The notes under the pieces: generated by a model | What the model saw: only the letters and a program-made list of their open reading frames with translations | Databases searched by the model: none | What the model was told of the DNA's origin: nothing | NCBI GenBank assembly: GCA_947465645.1 | Contig: CANIBQ010000109.1 | Span: forward strand, 1 to 15,437 | DNA: 15,437 bases | Direction: 5' to 3' | DNA from: Acidobacteriota bacterium | GTDB taxonomy: Bacteria > Acidobacteriota > Vicinamibacteria > Vicinamibacterales > UBA2999 | Part shown: piece after piece, positions 15,211 through 15,437 of the stretch | Layout: each line of letters begins with the position of its first letter | Position numbering within the stretch: the stretch's first letter is position 1 | Position numbers and translations under genes: made by a program

Positions 15211-15285
15211 CTATCGACCGGCAGCGAATATGAGCCCTACAAGACAAAGCCCGGAGCGCCGTACGCCTGAGTCAAGAACACCCAT
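15211..15285 (-). pseudogene. Relic of the 5' end of a third cytochrome-PHM gene
   Basis: On the minus strand GGAGGAATGCG precedes an ATG at 15285 that opens 24 codons ending in TAG. The peptide MGVLDSGVRRSGLCLVGLIF parallels the start of the 505-aa protein, MVGAFDAGLWRSRLSLVGLI, with the same ribosome site and similar flanking bases (for example CGGAGG before and CGCTCC within). After LVGLIFAAG the similarity ends and a stop follows. Neither a cytochrome nor a copper domain follows. It is either the scar of a deleted third copy or a duplicated leader that might still be translated upstream of the 355-aa gene. Confidence 0.6.
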
Positions 15286-15372
15286 CGCATTCCTCCGCTT
15301 GCTGTCGTTGCGGATTCTCAGCCCTTTCGCCCCTGTCGGTCAATGGAATTCCCCGCCCCCACCCCCGCCGGA

Positions 15373-15437
15373 TCAGAAGTCGAGCTGGGCGCTCAATGTG
15401 GCAAGACGCACAGGAATAATGCCTGCGGCGTCTGGCA
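15373..15437 (-). CDS. C-terminus of a probable outer-membrane barrel protein (5' part outside window)
   Basis: The minus-strand frame open at the window edge gives about 20 residues, DAAGIIPVRLATLSAQLDF, and then TGA. Alternating hydrophobic residues ending in a terminal Phe are the usual last strand (beta-signal) of outer-membrane proteins. R-x-A-T-L-S-x-Q-L-x-F resembles the end of TonB-dependent receptors of Acidobacteriota. The fragment is too short for a certain family call. Confidence 0.5.
   Translation of the reverse strand, partial: PDAAGIIPVRLATLSAQLDF

Noticed and set aside
1..15437. CRISPR array, tRNA or rRNA genes, insertion sequence
   Set aside because: No regularly spaced direct repeats, no cloverleaf or rRNA-like stretch, and no transposase motif were seen on either strand.

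Overview
The window is GC-rich, densely coded chromosomal DNA. Its gene families (a DUF5916 beta-barrel protein, a TonB-receptor relic with the GGNxFSG plug motif, a small secreted 'WKLN' family protein, secreted cytochrome c/copper-monooxygenase-like fusions) suggest an environmental Gram-negative bacterium, most likely Acidobacteriota of the Vicinamibacteria type. The taxon is an inference; no rRNA or other marker gene is present.

Left part (1-5558). The end of a HigA-type antitoxin gene (+) is followed by minus-strand genes: a Tat-type dienelactone hydrolase-family protein with a clear hairpin terminator, and a small secreted protein. Next comes an area of gene debris (about 2067-2824) holding a TonB-receptor fragment and a nucleotidyltransferase gene with an internal deletion. 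A large DUF5916 outer-membrane-type protein ends this part.

Middle (5559-7185). A possible 29-codon membrane peptide gene precedes a secreted S41 (C-terminal processing) serine protease with a PDZ-like region and an intact Ser/Lys dyad.

Right part (7205-15437), the most interesting region. Two copies of a two-gene cassette are present. Each pairs a secreted cytochrome c domain fused to a peptidylglycine-monooxygenase-like (PHM, Cu type II ascorbate-dependent) domain with a secreted protein of an unrecognised conserved family. Between the copies lie a NosR-like electron-transfer unit split over two genes (an FMN-binding domain protein and a polytopic bis-[4Fe-4S] membrane protein, joined by a GTGA start/stop overlap) and an ApbE flavin transferase. 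ApbE appears to be the last gene of the second cassette's operon (unknown protein, then cytochrome-PHM, then ApbE).

My inference is a membrane-to-periplasm electron pathway: Fe-S membrane protein, covalent FMN, heme c, then dinuclear copper. It parallels NosR/NosX feeding the copper enzyme NosZ, but here the apparent terminal enzyme is a PHM-like oxygenase. A relic of the 5' end of a third cytochrome-PHM gene lies just upstream of the second cassette. The window closes with what looks like the last codons of another outer-membrane barrel gene.
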